Source: Dehalococcoidia bacterium (GTDB taxonomy: Bacteria > Chloroflexota > Dehalococcoidia > UBA2979). From it: a DNA stretch of 49,272 bases. The translations under genes and the position numbers were made by a program. Shown piece after piece: positions 8,306-16,820 of this stretch. Location: positions 1-49,272 of the forward strand of contig JADLFF010000072.1 of NCBI GenBank assembly GCA_020845735.1, given 5' to 3'. The notes beneath the pieces were generated by a model. The model made no database searches. It saw only the letters and a list, made by a program, of their open reading frames with translations, and was not told where the DNA came from. How positions within the stretch are numbered: the stretch's first letter is position 1; each line of letters starts with the position of its first letter.

Positions 8306-8680
8306 ATGCTCATACTGCTGGTGCTGAGGATGCTGGCGGTGGTCCTGCTGCTGGCGGCGGGCGCCATCCTGGCGGTCGTCGCGGTGCTGGCTGCCTACTT
8401 CGCGACGTGGCCCTACGACGCGGCTCGAGAGCCGCTCGACGCCCTCGGGATCAGCCTGCTGGCCACGCCGGTAGCGCTCAGCCTCATCGCCCTCGGTGGT
8501 GCGCTGCTGCTGCCGGGAGCACGGACGATGCTCCTGCGTGGTGCCGGCGCCGGGGTCTGCCTCGCGATCCTGGCCTTCATCGTGATTGTGAACGCACCCG
8601 GAGGCCTGACGGCGAACTACTTCCGGGAGTCGCGCGCAACGGCCACGCCGGCTCCACCGCCCAATCCGGTTTCACCCTGA
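8306..8680 (+). CDS. small membrane protein, function unknown
   Basis: A 124-residue protein with about four hydrophobic stretches (roughly residues 2-29, 46-58, 60-70 and 77-93), then a polar, Pro/Ala-rich tail. It starts from the ATG at 8306 because the hydrophobic region begins there; the frame is open upstream but that part is polar and crosses the mutase promoter region. I recognise no family. It is divergent from the mutase and six bases ahead of tatD, so it may share a transcript with the downstream genes. Confidence 0.5.
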   Translation: MLILLVLRMLAVVLLLAAGAILAVVAVLAAYFATWPYDAAREPLDALGISLLATPVALSLIALGGALLLPGARTMLLRGAGAGVCLAILAFIVIVNAPGGLTANYFRESRATATPAPPPNPVSP

Positions 8681-8686
8681 CTGCAG

Positions 8687-9565
8687 ATGTCGCCCGGCTC
8701 GCCGATCGGCGACACTCCCTGCATGACGACCCGTCGCGATCGCACTCCGGTCCCCGTCCAACCCCTCGAGGCGCCGGTCGTCGACGCGCACGCGCACGTC
8801 TACTCCCGGGAGTTCGATGAGGACCGCGACGCCATCCTCGAGCGCGCGTGGGCCGCCGGGCTGCGCCACATCGTCGAGGTGGGCACGTCCTCCGACAGCT
8901 CGATGCGCGCGCTCGCGATCGCGAGGCAGGACGCGCGCGTCCACCCCGTCGCGGGCCTCCACCCCCACGCCGCGCGCCGTCTCGCCGAGGAGCGCCCGGC
9001 CCTCGAGCGGCTGGTCGGGGACGGCGACTTCGTCGCGGTGGGCGAGATCGGCCTCGACTTCTTCCGCAACAACTCGCCGCCGGAGGACCAGTACGAGGCC
9101 CTCCACTGGCAGCTCGAGCTCGCCTCGGCGCACGCCCTGCCCGTCGTGATCCACTCTCGCGACGCGGACGAGGAGTGCTACGCGGTCATCGAGGCGTGGG
9201 CGGGCCGGCACGGCCGGTACCTCGGTCCTGACCGCGAGGTCGGGATGATGCACTGCTACGCAGGCAACCTCGACCTCGCGAGGCGCTACGTCGACCTCGG
9301 CTTCCTCGTCTCGATTCCGGGCCCCGTGACCTACGCGAACAATGCGCGTGGTCGCGAGGTGGCCTCGACGGTACCCCTCGACAAGCTCCTTGCCGAGACG
9401 GACTGCCCCTACCTCACACCCGTCCCCTGGCGAGGCCAGCGCAACGAGCCCGCCTACGTGGTACAAACGATTCGCGCAATCGCCGAGCTTCGCGGTCAGC
9501 GCGCCGAGGACGTGGCGCGCGCCACCGCAGTCAACGCGGCTCGGCTGTTTGGATTCGACCTATGA
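8687..9565 (+). CDS. tatD: TatD family metal-dependent hydrolase (DNase)
   Basis: An amidohydrolase-fold nuclease, 292 residues from the first ATG. Metal-site motifs are visible in order: VVDAHAHVYS (paired histidines), a catalytic GEIGLDFF (Glu), VVIHSRDADEE (His), MMHCYAGN (His) and AETDCPYLTPVPWRGQRNEP (Asp). TatD enzymes act as 3'-5' exonucleases and in DNA repair or quality control. An ATG at 8723 would place the start closer to the domain; neither start has a clear ribosome binding site. The stop is 16 bases before the PspC-polyprenyl synthase gene, so they are probably co-transcribed. Confidence 0.92.
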   Translation: MSPGSPIGDTPCMTTRRDRTPVPVQPLEAPVVDAHAHVYSREFDEDRDAILERAWAAGLRHIVEVGTSSDSSMRALAIARQDARVHPVAGLHPHAARRLAEERPALERLVGDGDFVAVGEIGLDFFRNNSPPEDQYEALHWQLELASAHALPVVIHSRDADEECYAVIEAWAGRHGRYLGPDREVGMMHCYAGNLDLARRYVDLGFLVSIPGPVTYANNARGREVASTVPLDKLLAETDCPYLTPVPWRGQRNEPAYVVQTIRAIAELRGQRAEDVARATAVNAARLFGFDL

Positions 9566-9581
9566 CGCTGACCTCGCACGC

Positions 9582-10772
9582 ATGGCCCTCCCGATGACCG
9601 CCAGCGCGGCCACCCCGGTCCTCGTGGGCGGCGTCTGCGGACGCTTCGCCGCACGCCACGAGGTGAACCCACGCCTCGTCCGCGTAGCCGCGGTCGCGCT
9701 CGCCGTCAGCAGCGCCGGCCTCGCCGGGGTGCTCTACCTCGCGCTGTGGCTGATGACCCCGGCGGTCACGGCACACGCGGCCTCCGAGGCCGTCGCGCCC
9801 CTGCCCTCGAGCGCACGCTCGCTCTACGGTCCGGTCGCCCGGGATCTGCCCCTCGTCGACGAGATGCTGAAGTCGATCGCCCAGGTCGACAACGACTGGC
9901 TGCGCCGCATGCTCGAGCACGCGGTGTCCGGAGGCGGCAAGCGGATGCGTCCCGCCATCGCGCTGCTCGCCGGGCGCCTCGGCGACTACGACCTCGACCG
10001 GCTGGTCCCCCTCGCCGCGAGCGTCGAGCTGCTCCACACCGCGACGCTCGTGCACGACGACGTCATCGATGCCGCACCGGAACGCCGAGGCCAGCCCACG
10101 GCGGCCGCCCTGTTCAACAACGCCTCGAGCGTGATGCTCGGCGACCTCATGTTCGCCCACGCCGCCGAGTTCGTGGCGCGGACCGGCAACATCCGCGTGA
10201 TCCGCAACTTCGCGGCCACCCTCGGGGTCATGGCCCAGGGCGAGCTCAAGCAGGACATGGCCGCCTACGAGTACTCCGAGGACGTCCAGCGCTACCTCGA
10301 CCGGATCTACGGCAAGACGGCCTCGCTGTTCGCCACCGCCGCCGAGAACGGTGCGATCGTGTCGGGCGCTCCCGAGGCGTACGTGGAGCCGATGCGCCGC
10401 TACGGGGAAGCCCTCGGCATGGCGTTCCAGGTGGTCGACGACATCCTCGACTTCACCGGCACGGCCGCCGAGATGGGCAAGCCGGTCGGCTCCGACCTGC
10501 TCGCGGGGACGCTGACGCTGCCCGCGATCCTCTACATGCAACGCTCGCCCGACGACAACCCGATCCAGAAGGCCTTCGAGGGCACGCGCCGGCGCGCCAA
10601 CCTGCAGCGCGCCATCGAGGAGATCCGCACGTCCGATGTCCTCGACGAGTCCATGGCCAGCGCGCGGCACTTCGCCTCCCTCGCCACCGCCGCCCTCGAG
10701 GAGATCCCGCCCGGCGAGCCCCGCGACTCGATGTCCGCCCTCGTGGAGTACGTGCTGGAGCGCCGCACCTAG
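9582..10772 (+). CDS. PspC domain fused to polyprenyl diphosphate synthase
   Basis: A 396-residue fusion. Residues about 10-62 form a PspC domain: VLVGGVCGRFAARHEVNP, then a transmembrane helix ending YLALWLMTP. From about residue 85 it is a trans-isoprenyl diphosphate synthase: GGGKRMRPAIALLAG, the first Asp-rich motif HDDVIDAAPERRGQPT, GDLMFAHAAE, a YGKTASLF substrate segment and the second Asp-rich motif FQVVDDILDFTG. The enzyme extends an allylic diphosphate with isopentenyl diphosphate, probably for a quinone side chain or C15-C20+ precursors. The PspC helix would tether it to the membrane. The frame is open further upstream, but the ATG at 9582 (or 9594) lies just after tatD and before the PspC motif. 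Confidence 0.88.
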   Translation: MALPMTASAATPVLVGGVCGRFAARHEVNPRLVRVAAVALAVSSAGLAGVLYLALWLMTPAVTAHAASEAVAPLPSSARSLYGPVARDLPLVDEMLKSIAQVDNDWLRRMLEHAVSGGGKRMRPAIALLAGRLGDYDLDRLVPLAASVELLHTATLVHDDVIDAAPERRGQPTAAALFNNASSVMLGDLMFAHAAEFVARTGNIRVIRNFAATLGVMAQGELKQDMAAYEYSEDVQRYLDRIYGKTASLFATAAENGAIVSGAPEAYVEPMRRYGEALGMAFQVVDDILDFTGTAAEMGKPVGSDLLAGTLTLPAILYMQRSPDDNPIQKAFEGTRRRANLQRAIEEIRTSDVLDESMASARHFASLATAALEEIPPGEPRDSMSALVEYVLERRT

Positions 10773-10908
10773 GCCGCACCCAGGCTCGCCCGGCCTCACC
10801 GGACCTCGCCTCGCCGACAGCCACACGATGTCCACGCGCACTCGAGGTCTACGCCGCTCCTCCCGAGGGATGCACGCCCCATCCGCTGGGGAGACCCCTG
10901 ATGGCGGC

Positions 10909-10938
10909 TTGGCACACAGCGTCGACAATCACTAACAC
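10909..10938 (+). promoter_or_regulatory. putative promoter of the PAS protein gene
   Basis: TTGGCA (10909-10914) and TAACAC (10933-10938) are separated by 18 bases, in the 193-base gap before the PAS gene. AGAGGGA (10954-10960) provides a ribosome binding site ahead of the ATG at 10966. By-eye call. Confidence 0.35.
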
Positions 10939-10965
10939 TATCACCGGACCAACAGAGGGACTCAC

Positions 10966-12393
10966 ATGCCCCGCGAGACCGTGACGCCCATCTCCGTCGA
11001 ACGACCCTTCGGCCTCGATGAGCTCTTCTTCTCGACGACCGACCGCAAGGGCCACATCCGGAGCGGGAATCACGTCTTCGCGCGCGTCAGCGGATACCCC
11101 GAGGCGCAACTGATCGGGCAGCCGCACAACATCATTCGCCACCCGGACATGCCACGAGCGATCTTCCAGTTGCTGTGGGAGTACCTCGAAGCCGAACGTC
11201 CGATCGCGGCGTTCGTGAAGAACCTCGCACGCGATGGCGCCTACTACTGGGTCCTGGCCACGGCGGTACCGCTCGACGACGGCTACCTGTCGGTGCGCAT
11301 GAAGCCCTCGAGTGAGCTCCTGCCCGTCGTCACGGCGCTCTACGCCGAGCTCCGCGAGCTCGAACGCGGCATCGAGGAGTCGGGCGGCATCCCACGGGAC
11401 GCCATGGCCGCCTCACGAGCGCGGCTCGGGCGGGCGCTCTCCGACCTCGGGTTCGCCGACTACGACGCGTTCATGCGCGTGGCGCTCCCCACCGAGCTGC
11501 GCAGCCGGCAGGCCCTCCTCTCCCAGGACGCCAGGAAGCTCAAGGGCGCCTCGGCCACCGGTCAGCTCGGAGGCGTGCTCACCGCGTGCCAGACGCTCCA
11601 GCGGTACCTCTACCGCCGCTTCGACGAGATCGACCAGTACCAGCAGATGAACAGCACGTTCGTCCAGGGCTCCGAGTTCGTGCTCGGGCTGGCCGAGGAC
11701 ATCCGCCTGTTCTCGCTGAACGCGCAGATCGGCGCCGCGCGCCTCCGGGAGACCGGAGCAGCCCTCGGCGTCATCGCCGACCTCATGCGCAGCCGGTCCG
11801 ACGCCGCGGTGCGCGAAACCCACGGCATGCGCGAGGAGATCGATGCGGTCGTGGGGGTCCTCGACTCCCTCGCGTTCAACATCGCGCTCGCCACGCTCCA
11901 GTGCGAGATGGCGGCACAGTTCGTCCGTGAACTTGCCTCGGGCTCCGGCTCGGAGGAGGCACTCGAGGCGCGCGCCCGTCAGCAGGCCCTCGTCGCGAAC
12001 GTCGGGGCGCTGGGACACGCGCTGCGCTCGCGCGTGGCGCCGCTGATCCGGACGCTCGAGGACCTCGACCGCCGCCTCAGCACCATCGCCGAGGCCGCGA
12101 CGGCGCTCTCCGGTGAGCTCGGCAGGCTGGACGCCCTCCAGATCGCGGGCCGCGTCGAGACGGCGCGCATCCCCTCGGCCGCCGACTTCCGTGTGCTCTT
12201 CGACGAGATCAAGGCGCAGATCGCGACGGGACGCGACAACCTGCGCCAGTTCGGCAGCGTCGCATCCTCGCGCAAGACGGAGCCCGCAGGTGAGAGCGCA
12301 GCGGCACGCGACCTCAGCCTGGCGCGCATCGAGGAGTGGGTCGCCGACGCCACGACCGCACCGGCGGCTGTGGCCACCGCCGAGGCCGCCTGA
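10966..12393 (+). CDS. soluble Aer-type PAS protein with degenerate chemoreceptor-like helices
   Basis: A 475-residue protein. Residues about 18-110 form an Aer-type PAS domain: FFSTTDRKGHIRSGN, VSGYPEAQLIGQPHNIIRHP, FVKNLARDGAYYWV. In Aer this fold binds FAD and senses redox state. The rest is mostly helical, with LFSLNAQIGAARLRETGAAL, which looks like a worn version of the receptor hairpin (consensus LLALNAAIEAARAGExGRGF). I see no transmembrane segment, no HAMP domain and no intact signalling tip, and no chemotaxis genes lie nearby. It may be a cytoplasmic redox or energy sensor acting through protein contacts. Output unknown. Confidence 0.75.
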   Translation: MPRETVTPISVERPFGLDELFFSTTDRKGHIRSGNHVFARVSGYPEAQLIGQPHNIIRHPDMPRAIFQLLWEYLEAERPIAAFVKNLARDGAYYWVLATAVPLDDGYLSVRMKPSSELLPVVTALYAELRELERGIEESGGIPRDAMAASRARLGRALSDLGFADYDAFMRVALPTELRSRQALLSQDARKLKGASATGQLGGVLTACQTLQRYLYRRFDEIDQYQQMNSTFVQGSEFVLGLAEDIRLFSLNAQIGAARLRETGAALGVIADLMRSRSDAAVRETHGMREEIDAVVGVLDSLAFNIALATLQCEMAAQFVRELASGSGSEEALEARARQQALVANVGALGHALRSRVAPLIRTLEDLDRRLSTIAEAATALSGELGRLDALQIAGRVETARIPSAADFRVLFDEIKAQIATGRDNLRQFGSVASSRKTEPAGESAAARDLSLARIEEWVADATTAPAAVATAEAA

Positions 12394-12461
12394 CGGCGGA
12401 CAGGCTCCCCTCGCGAGGGTGACTCGAGGTGACTCGCGGCGCCTGCTGCTCGGGGTAGGAG

Positions 12462-12998
12462 CTACTCGGGCTGCTTCCGCGCCAGCGTCGAGGGGATGTG
12501 CGTGCCGGTGCGCGTGCGCGGCGTCAGCTCGTTGTTGGACTTCCGCTTGAGCCGCTTCTTCAGGATCTGCGTGTTCTGGACACGCTGGATGTAGTCGGCC
12601 GTCTGCTGGCCCAGCTCCACATCGACCTCCGGCGCGCCGCCGCGGTCGCGATTGAGCTGGTCGATCTCGCGTTGCCTGCGGTCGCGGAGCTCCTGGATGT
12701 CGTCGTCCTCGGAGGTCGCGAAGCCCTTCGACCACGCGGCAGCGGCGGGCGTCGTCTGCCCCAGGTCGCCGGTCTCCGCCTGGTCCGAGAGGCCCTCGCG
12801 GGTCCAGTACTTGCCCGTGTCCGGGATCCGTCGAGGCAGGCCCTCCCGCACGACGAACGCCGCGAAGTCCGTGGGCATCAGGCGCCGCGAGTCGTTGTCG
12901 CACACCGGGCACGGCTGGGGATTCGAGGACTCGCGCACCGGCCTCAGCAGCTCGAAGACGCCGTTGCAGTCCCCGCAGTAGTACTCGTATACCGGCAT
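12462..12998 (-). CDS. FmdB family zinc-ribbon protein
   Basis: A 178-residue protein starting MPVYEYYCGDCNGVFELL with a second pair in PCPVC, giving the CxxC...CxxC zinc ribbon of the FmdB/putative regulatory family at residues 8-33. The remainder is charged and coiled-coil-like (EDDDIQELRDRRQREIDQLN) and ends in a basic tail rich in Lys/Arg, longer than typical FmdB proteins of 70-110 residues. GGGAGG lies upstream of the ATG. The family was named in the formamidase operon but its role is unsettled. It precedes no obvious partner. Confidence 0.82.
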   Translation of the reverse strand: MPVYEYYCGDCNGVFELLRPVRESSNPQPCPVCDNDSRRLMPTDFAAFVVREGLPRRIPDTGKYWTREGLSDQAETGDLGQTTPAAAAWSKGFATSEDDDIQELRDRRQREIDQLNRDRGGAPEVDVELGQQTADYIQRVQNTQILKKRLKRKSNNELTPRTRTGTHIPSTLARKQPE

Positions 12999-13028
12999 GC
13001 GCGCCGCCTCCCAGCGAATGTCACCCCG

Positions 13029-13034
13029 AGTATA
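13029..13034 (-). promoter_or_regulatory. putative -10 element of the FmdB-type gene
   Basis: TATACT on the minus strand, about 31 bases before the ATG at 12998. No convincing -35 is seen at the usual spacing. The same hexamer precedes argF (44132-44137). Confidence 0.35.
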
Positions 13035-13064
13035 GAACGGACGCGCGAACGCGGCCGGATTCGA

Positions 13065-13868
13065 TTACGGACACGATGCCACATCGCTCGACTCGGGGGG
13101 CGCCGAGGCGGTCCGCCGCACCGCCTCGATGAAGCGCTGGCTCCCGAGGTCGCGCTCGGCCACCGACCGCACCAGGTCGTGCATCACCCGCTCGAGCGCC
13201 GCCGCCAGCACCGGGTTGAGGCGGATCCGCGCGGCCTGGTCGTACGGCCCACGCTGGATGGCCCGGAGCACCTTCAGCGTGGTCCCCGCCAGCCCTTCTG
13301 CCTCGGGATACCGAGGGCGGCACGCCGAGCACACCACCCCACCCCCGGAGGGCGTCCACGCCACCTCCTCGCCCTCGACGGTGCGCCCGCAGGCGATGCA
13401 CACGTCCCACTGCGGACGAAAGCCGGTCTCACCCAGCAGGTCCATCTCGAACGTGCGCGTGAGGAGGTGCGCCCCGTCACCGCGCTCCAGCCGCTCGAGC
13501 GCTGCCGCGAGCAGCTCGAAGGCGGCGGGCTCGGTGTGGTCCACGGTGAGGCGGTCGGTCACCTCCACGAGGTACATCGCGGTCCCGAGGCGGTCCAGGT
13601 CCCCTCGAATCCCGGCGTACGTCGCCACGGTCTGCGCCTGCGTGATCACATCGAGGGTGCGCCCCTGCGCGAGCATCACCTCGACCTGCGTGCCGGGCTC
13701 GAGGTGGCCCGCGAGCTTGCTGCGCGGCCGCAGCACGCCCTTCGCCACGGCGTCGACCTTGCCTCGGGCGGGGGTGAGCAGGGTCACGATGCGGTCCGCG
13801 TCACCCAGTCTCCGGTGCCGCAGGACGAGCGCCGTCGTGCGCGTGACTCGAGGGGGACGGCCGGGCAC
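13065..13868 (-). CDS. recO: DNA repair protein RecO
   Basis: A 267-residue RecO. It has an N-terminal OB-fold (TTALVLRHRRLGDADRIVTLLT, GKVDAVAKGVLRPRSKLAGHLEPG), a helical core and a C4 zinc finger (CIACGR...CSACRP, about residues 150-180). RecO anneals SSB-coated DNA and with RecR loads RecA at gaps. It begins at a GTG and follows a small membrane-protein gene by 12 bases; recR and dnaX are upstream on the same strand, so the cluster joins replication and recombinational repair. Confidence 0.93.
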   Translation of the reverse strand: MPGRPPRVTRTTALVLRHRRLGDADRIVTLLTPARGKVDAVAKGVLRPRSKLAGHLEPGTQVEVMLAQGRTLDVITQAQTVATYAGIRGDLDRLGTAMYLVEVTDRLTVDHTEPAAFELLAAALERLERGDGAHLLTRTFEMDLLGETGFRPQWDVCIACGRTVEGEEVAWTPSGGGVVCSACRPRYPEAEGLAGTTLKVLRAIQRGPYDQAARIRLNPVLAAALERVMHDLVRSVAERDLGSQRFIEAVRRTASAPPESSDVASCP

Positions 13869-13880
13869 GTGGCGCCGCTG

Positions 13881-14162
13881 TCAGCGCCGGCGACGGAGGT
13901 CGTTCGGGTCGACCCCGTGCGGCACGGTCGGGTCAACGGCCCGAGGTCCCTCGCGCCGCCCTCGCAGCCGCGCCTTCAGCGCCTCGGAGGCCCACAGCGC
14001 GATCGCGATGCTGATCGCCCACAGGAACGCGATCCGGATCGCGAACGTCGCGTCACCACCGGTCGAGGTGAAGATGAAGGCGAACGACAGCGGGAACGCG
14101 ACGTAGAAGCCCTTCCACCACTTCGGCGTCACCACCCACCCCTCGAGGAGCCGGCGCAGCAT
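13881..14162 (-). CDS. small membrane protein between recR and recO
   Basis: A 93-residue protein whose ATG shares its A with the recR stop (TGATG), so translation is probably coupled. It begins MLRRLLEGWVVTPKWWKGFY and has two hydrophobic helices, one around AFPLSFAFIFT and one around IRIAFLWAISIAIALWAS, separated by a short polar turn. The C-terminus is basic (RGRREG..., ending DLRRRR). I recognise no named family. The coupling suggests a real gene rather than a shadow of recR. Confidence 0.6.
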   Translation of the reverse strand: MLRRLLEGWVVTPKWWKGFYVAFPLSFAFIFTSTGGDATFAIRIAFLWAISIAIALWASEALKARLRGRREGPRAVDPTVPHGVDPNDLRRRR

Positions 14163-14785
14163 CACCGCACCTCCTGCCGGAACTCGAGGGCACGCCCCAG
14201 CGTCAGGTTGTCGGCGTACTCGAGGTCGGCGCCCGCCGGCAGCCCGCTCGCCAGCCGCGTCACGCGGATCCCGAGGGGGCGCAGCAGCCTCGAGATGTAC
14301 ATCGCCGTCGCCTCCCCCTCGAGGTTCGGGTTCGTCGCCACGATGACCTCCGTCACCTCCGTGTCGACGTCGCGCAGCCGCGCCAGCAGCTCGGCGATCT
14401 TGATGTCCTCGGGACCCACGTTGTCCGACGGTGAGATGACGCCGTGGAGGACGTGGAACAGCCCGCGGAAGCCGTGCGTCCGCTCGATCGCCACCACGTC
14501 GAGCGGCTCCTCGACGACGCACACGACCGTGCGGTCCCGGCCCGTGTCCTGGCAGATGCGACACGGGTTCTGCTCGGCGACGTTCTGGCAGTGCGCGCAG
14601 AGGACGATCTGCTCCTTCACCGCGACCAGCGCATCGGCGAGCGCATGCGCCTCGGCGGCCGGGGCGCGCAGCACGTGGTACGCGAGCCGCTGCGCGCTCT
14701 TCGGGCCGATCCCCGGGAGGCGGTGGAACGCCTCGACGAGGCGCGTGATCGGCGGTGCGCTGTCGGTCGCGAGAGGATCAAGCAT
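14162..14785 (-). CDS. recR: recombination protein RecR
   Basis: A 207-residue RecR, the toroidal clamp partner of RecO in the RecFOR pathway. Visible features are the helix-hairpin-helix LPGIGPKSAQRLAYH, a C4 zinc finger (LCAHCQNV...CRICQD), and a Toprim domain with VVEEPLDVVAIE and ATNPNLEGEATA. I use the ATG at 14785, which gives the usual length of about 200 residues; an upstream ATG at 14872 would add 29 residues with no family match. It lies downstream of dnaX, but the ybaB/ebfC gene commonly found between them is absent. Confidence 0.95.
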   Translation of the reverse strand: MLDPLATDSAPPITRLVEAFHRLPGIGPKSAQRLAYHVLRAPAAEAHALADALVAVKEQIVLCAHCQNVAEQNPCRICQDTGRDRTVVCVVEEPLDVVAIERTHGFRGLFHVLHGVISPSDNVGPEDIKIAELLARLRDVDTEVTEVIVATNPNLEGEATAMYISRLLRPLGIRVTRLASGLPAGADLEYADNLTLGRALEFRQEVR

Positions 14786-14893
14786 CGGCGCAGCGCACTC
14801 CCATCGAGCTCGCATCGAGCGCTCACGGCGACTGCAAGCGTACCGAACCGCGGCGCTCGCCGTCGGCCCCAACGCCCCGAGCCTCAGCGAGGC

Positions 14894-16630
14894 TCAGTCG
14901 CTGATCAGCTCGGCGCCCTGCTTCAACGCCTCGTCCACCAGGTGGCTGGTCCGGGGCTGCGAGGGGGGTCCGCCCCCCGCCTCGCGGAGCTCTTCCCACA
15001 GCACCGGCACAATCCGCACCTCGCGCCCGAGGACGTGCCCCACGGCCTCACCGATGCGCTGCAGCACGCCGGGGCCCTGCGCGATCTCCATCAGCGGCCT
15101 GGACACGAACCCTATCTCGACGCGGTCGCCCTCGACGGAGCGGGCGTAGGACACCTTGTTGAGGAGCGCACCGGCCTTCTTGTCCTGCGCGTTGACCGCG
15201 TCCCGCACCTGGTCCCACGCGCCGCGCAGGGTGGCCAGCTCCGAGGACACGGGGCCCGCATCGGGCGGCACGAACGCGGCACGAGGCTCGCCGTTCAGCC
15301 CCACCGGGACCGCGGGCGCCTCGGACGGCGGAGGTGGTGATGGCGGCGCGCCGCGGTCGGCGGGCGTGCTGGCTCGCGGCGTTGCCTGCGTCCGCGGGGG
15401 CACCCCTCGAGCGGGCGGGCGGGACGGCTGAGGCGCCCGCGGCTCCCCTCCAGGCCGGGGAGGGGCCTCGGCAGCCGTTCGCGAGCCCGGTGCGGGGGCG
15501 GCGCTCGAGGCGGGCGGCGCGGCCGGGAGCGCCGGCGCCGCAGGCGGCTCGTCGAGGCGGACCGCGTGTGCTGAGAACGCGATCTCCGCCGGCAGCGAGT
15601 CGTACGCGTCGCCGCGGAAGTCGATTCCGCCCAGGGCGCGCAGCGCCGAGACCACGTCGGCGGGCCGCGCGCTCGCCACGAGGGATTGCAGCGACGCCAC
15701 CTCGGACTCCGAGAGCGCAAGCTCCTTCGCACCGCCGGACAGCACGAGGAGCGCGCTGCGCAGCGTCGCCACGACCTCGCGCATGAACGCGCGCAGCTCG
15801 AGGCCGTCGTCACGCACAGCCGCGAGCACGGCCAGCCCGGCCGCCAGGTCGCGATGGATCGCGGCGCGCGCCAGCTCACCCGTCCGATGGTCGACGATCA
15901 GCCCCAGGCCGGCCCGCACGTCCTCGAGGGTGAGGTCGTGGCCGTGGTACGCGACGGTCTGATCGAGGAGGTTCACGGCGTCGCGCAGTGAGCCGGTGGC
16001 GTGCCTCGCGATGAGGTCGAGGCCGCCCTCGGCGATGCGGATGTCCTCACCGTCCGCGATCGTCCGCAGGCGCGCGATCGTCGCCTCGAGCGTGATCCGC
16101 CGGAAGTCGAAGCGCTGGCAGCGCGACAGGATGGTCGCAGGCAGGCGGTGCGGCTCGGTCGTCGCGAGGATGAAGATCACGTGCGGCGGCGGCTCTTCGA
16201 GGGTCTTCAGGAGCGCGTTGAACGCGGCATCGGTGAGCATGTGCACCTCGTCGATGAGGTACACCTTGTAGCGTGCCGCGTTCGGCGAGTACCCCGCGCC
16301 CTCCCGGAGGTCGCGAATCTCGTCGATGCCGCGGTTCGAGGCGGCGTCGAGCTCGATCAGGTCGAGCGCGCGGCCCCCGCGGAACGCCTCGCACGAGGTG
16401 CACTCGTCGCACGGTTCGCCCTCGGGCGTGGGCGCCGTGCAGTTCACGGCCTTCGCGAGGATGCGCCCGGTGCTCGTCTTCCCCGTCCCGCGCGGCCCCG
16501 AGAACAGGTACGCGTGGGCGGGCGCTGCCGCCGCCACGGCGTTGCGGAGCGTCGTCGTGACGGGGTCCTGGCCCGCCACATCGCCGAAGCGCTGCGGGCG
16601 CCACTTCCGGTAGAGGACTTCCTGGGGCAC
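14894..16630 (-). CDS. dnaX: DNA polymerase III subunit gamma/tau
   Basis: A 578-residue clamp-loader ATPase. The N-terminus reads YRKWRPQRFGDVAGQDPV, the Walker A motif is GPRGTGKTS, the zinc module has CTAPTPEGEPCDECTSC, Walker B is VYLIDEVHML and the SRC motif is ILSRCQRFDFR. A long Pro/Ala-rich linker (about residues 365-465) leads to a C-terminal domain. I choose the GTG at 16630, which has AGGAGAG just upstream, over the ATG at 16645. The linker is a plausible place for tau/gamma processing, but I see no clear frameshift site. Confidence 0.95.
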   Translation of the reverse strand: MPQEVLYRKWRPQRFGDVAGQDPVTTTLRNAVAAAAPAHAYLFSGPRGTGKTSTGRILAKAVNCTAPTPEGEPCDECTSCEAFRGGRALDLIELDAASNRGIDEIRDLREGAGYSPNAARYKVYLIDEVHMLTDAAFNALLKTLEEPPPHVIFILATTEPHRLPATILSRCQRFDFRRITLEATIARLRTIADGEDIRIAEGGLDLIARHATGSLRDAVNLLDQTVAYHGHDLTLEDVRAGLGLIVDHRTGELARAAIHRDLAAGLAVLAAVRDDGLELRAFMREVVATLRSALLVLSGGAKELALSESEVASLQSLVASARPADVVSALRALGGIDFRGDAYDSLPAEIAFSAHAVRLDEPPAAPALPAAPPASSAAPAPGSRTAAEAPPRPGGEPRAPQPSRPPARGVPPRTQATPRASTPADRGAPPSPPPPSEAPAVPVGLNGEPRAAFVPPDAGPVSSELATLRGAWDQVRDAVNAQDKKAGALLNKVSYARSVEGDRVEIGFVSRPLMEIAQGPGVLQRIGEAVGHVLGREVRIVPVLWEELREAGGGPPSQPRTSHLVDEALKQGAELISD

Positions 16631-16777
16631 GGCTCTCCTGCGCACCTCGGGGGAGTTCGAGGGCGAAGTCCCAGTCTACATGAGCGACCCGCGAGCGGCC
16701 TCGAGTGCCTCCGCGCTCCTTACGTCTCCCGTGTGGGATCGATGGGGCACAACGTCCTACGACCGGCACCGCGTCGG

Positions 16778-16791
16778 GGGACTAAAGTCCC
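16778..16791. promoter_or_regulatory. DosR/DevR-like palindromic box
   Basis: The 14-base palindrome GGGACTAAAGTCCC exactly matches the core of the mycobacterial DosR (DevR) consensus GGGACTWWAGTCCC. It lies inside a larger imperfect inverted repeat (16771-16799, GCGTCGG...CCGACGC) and 79 bases before the multicopper oxidase ATG. A NarL/LuxR-type response regulator is inferred as the binder. The same dyad could instead form an RNA hairpin. Confidence 0.55.
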
Positions 16792-16820
16792 TCCGACGCA
16801 ACACGCGAATCCCTGAGGCT

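Noticed and set aside
12408..12419. Palindrome CCCTCGCGAGGG after the PAS gene
   Set aside because: Twelve-base palindrome with no U-tract; too weak to call a terminator.
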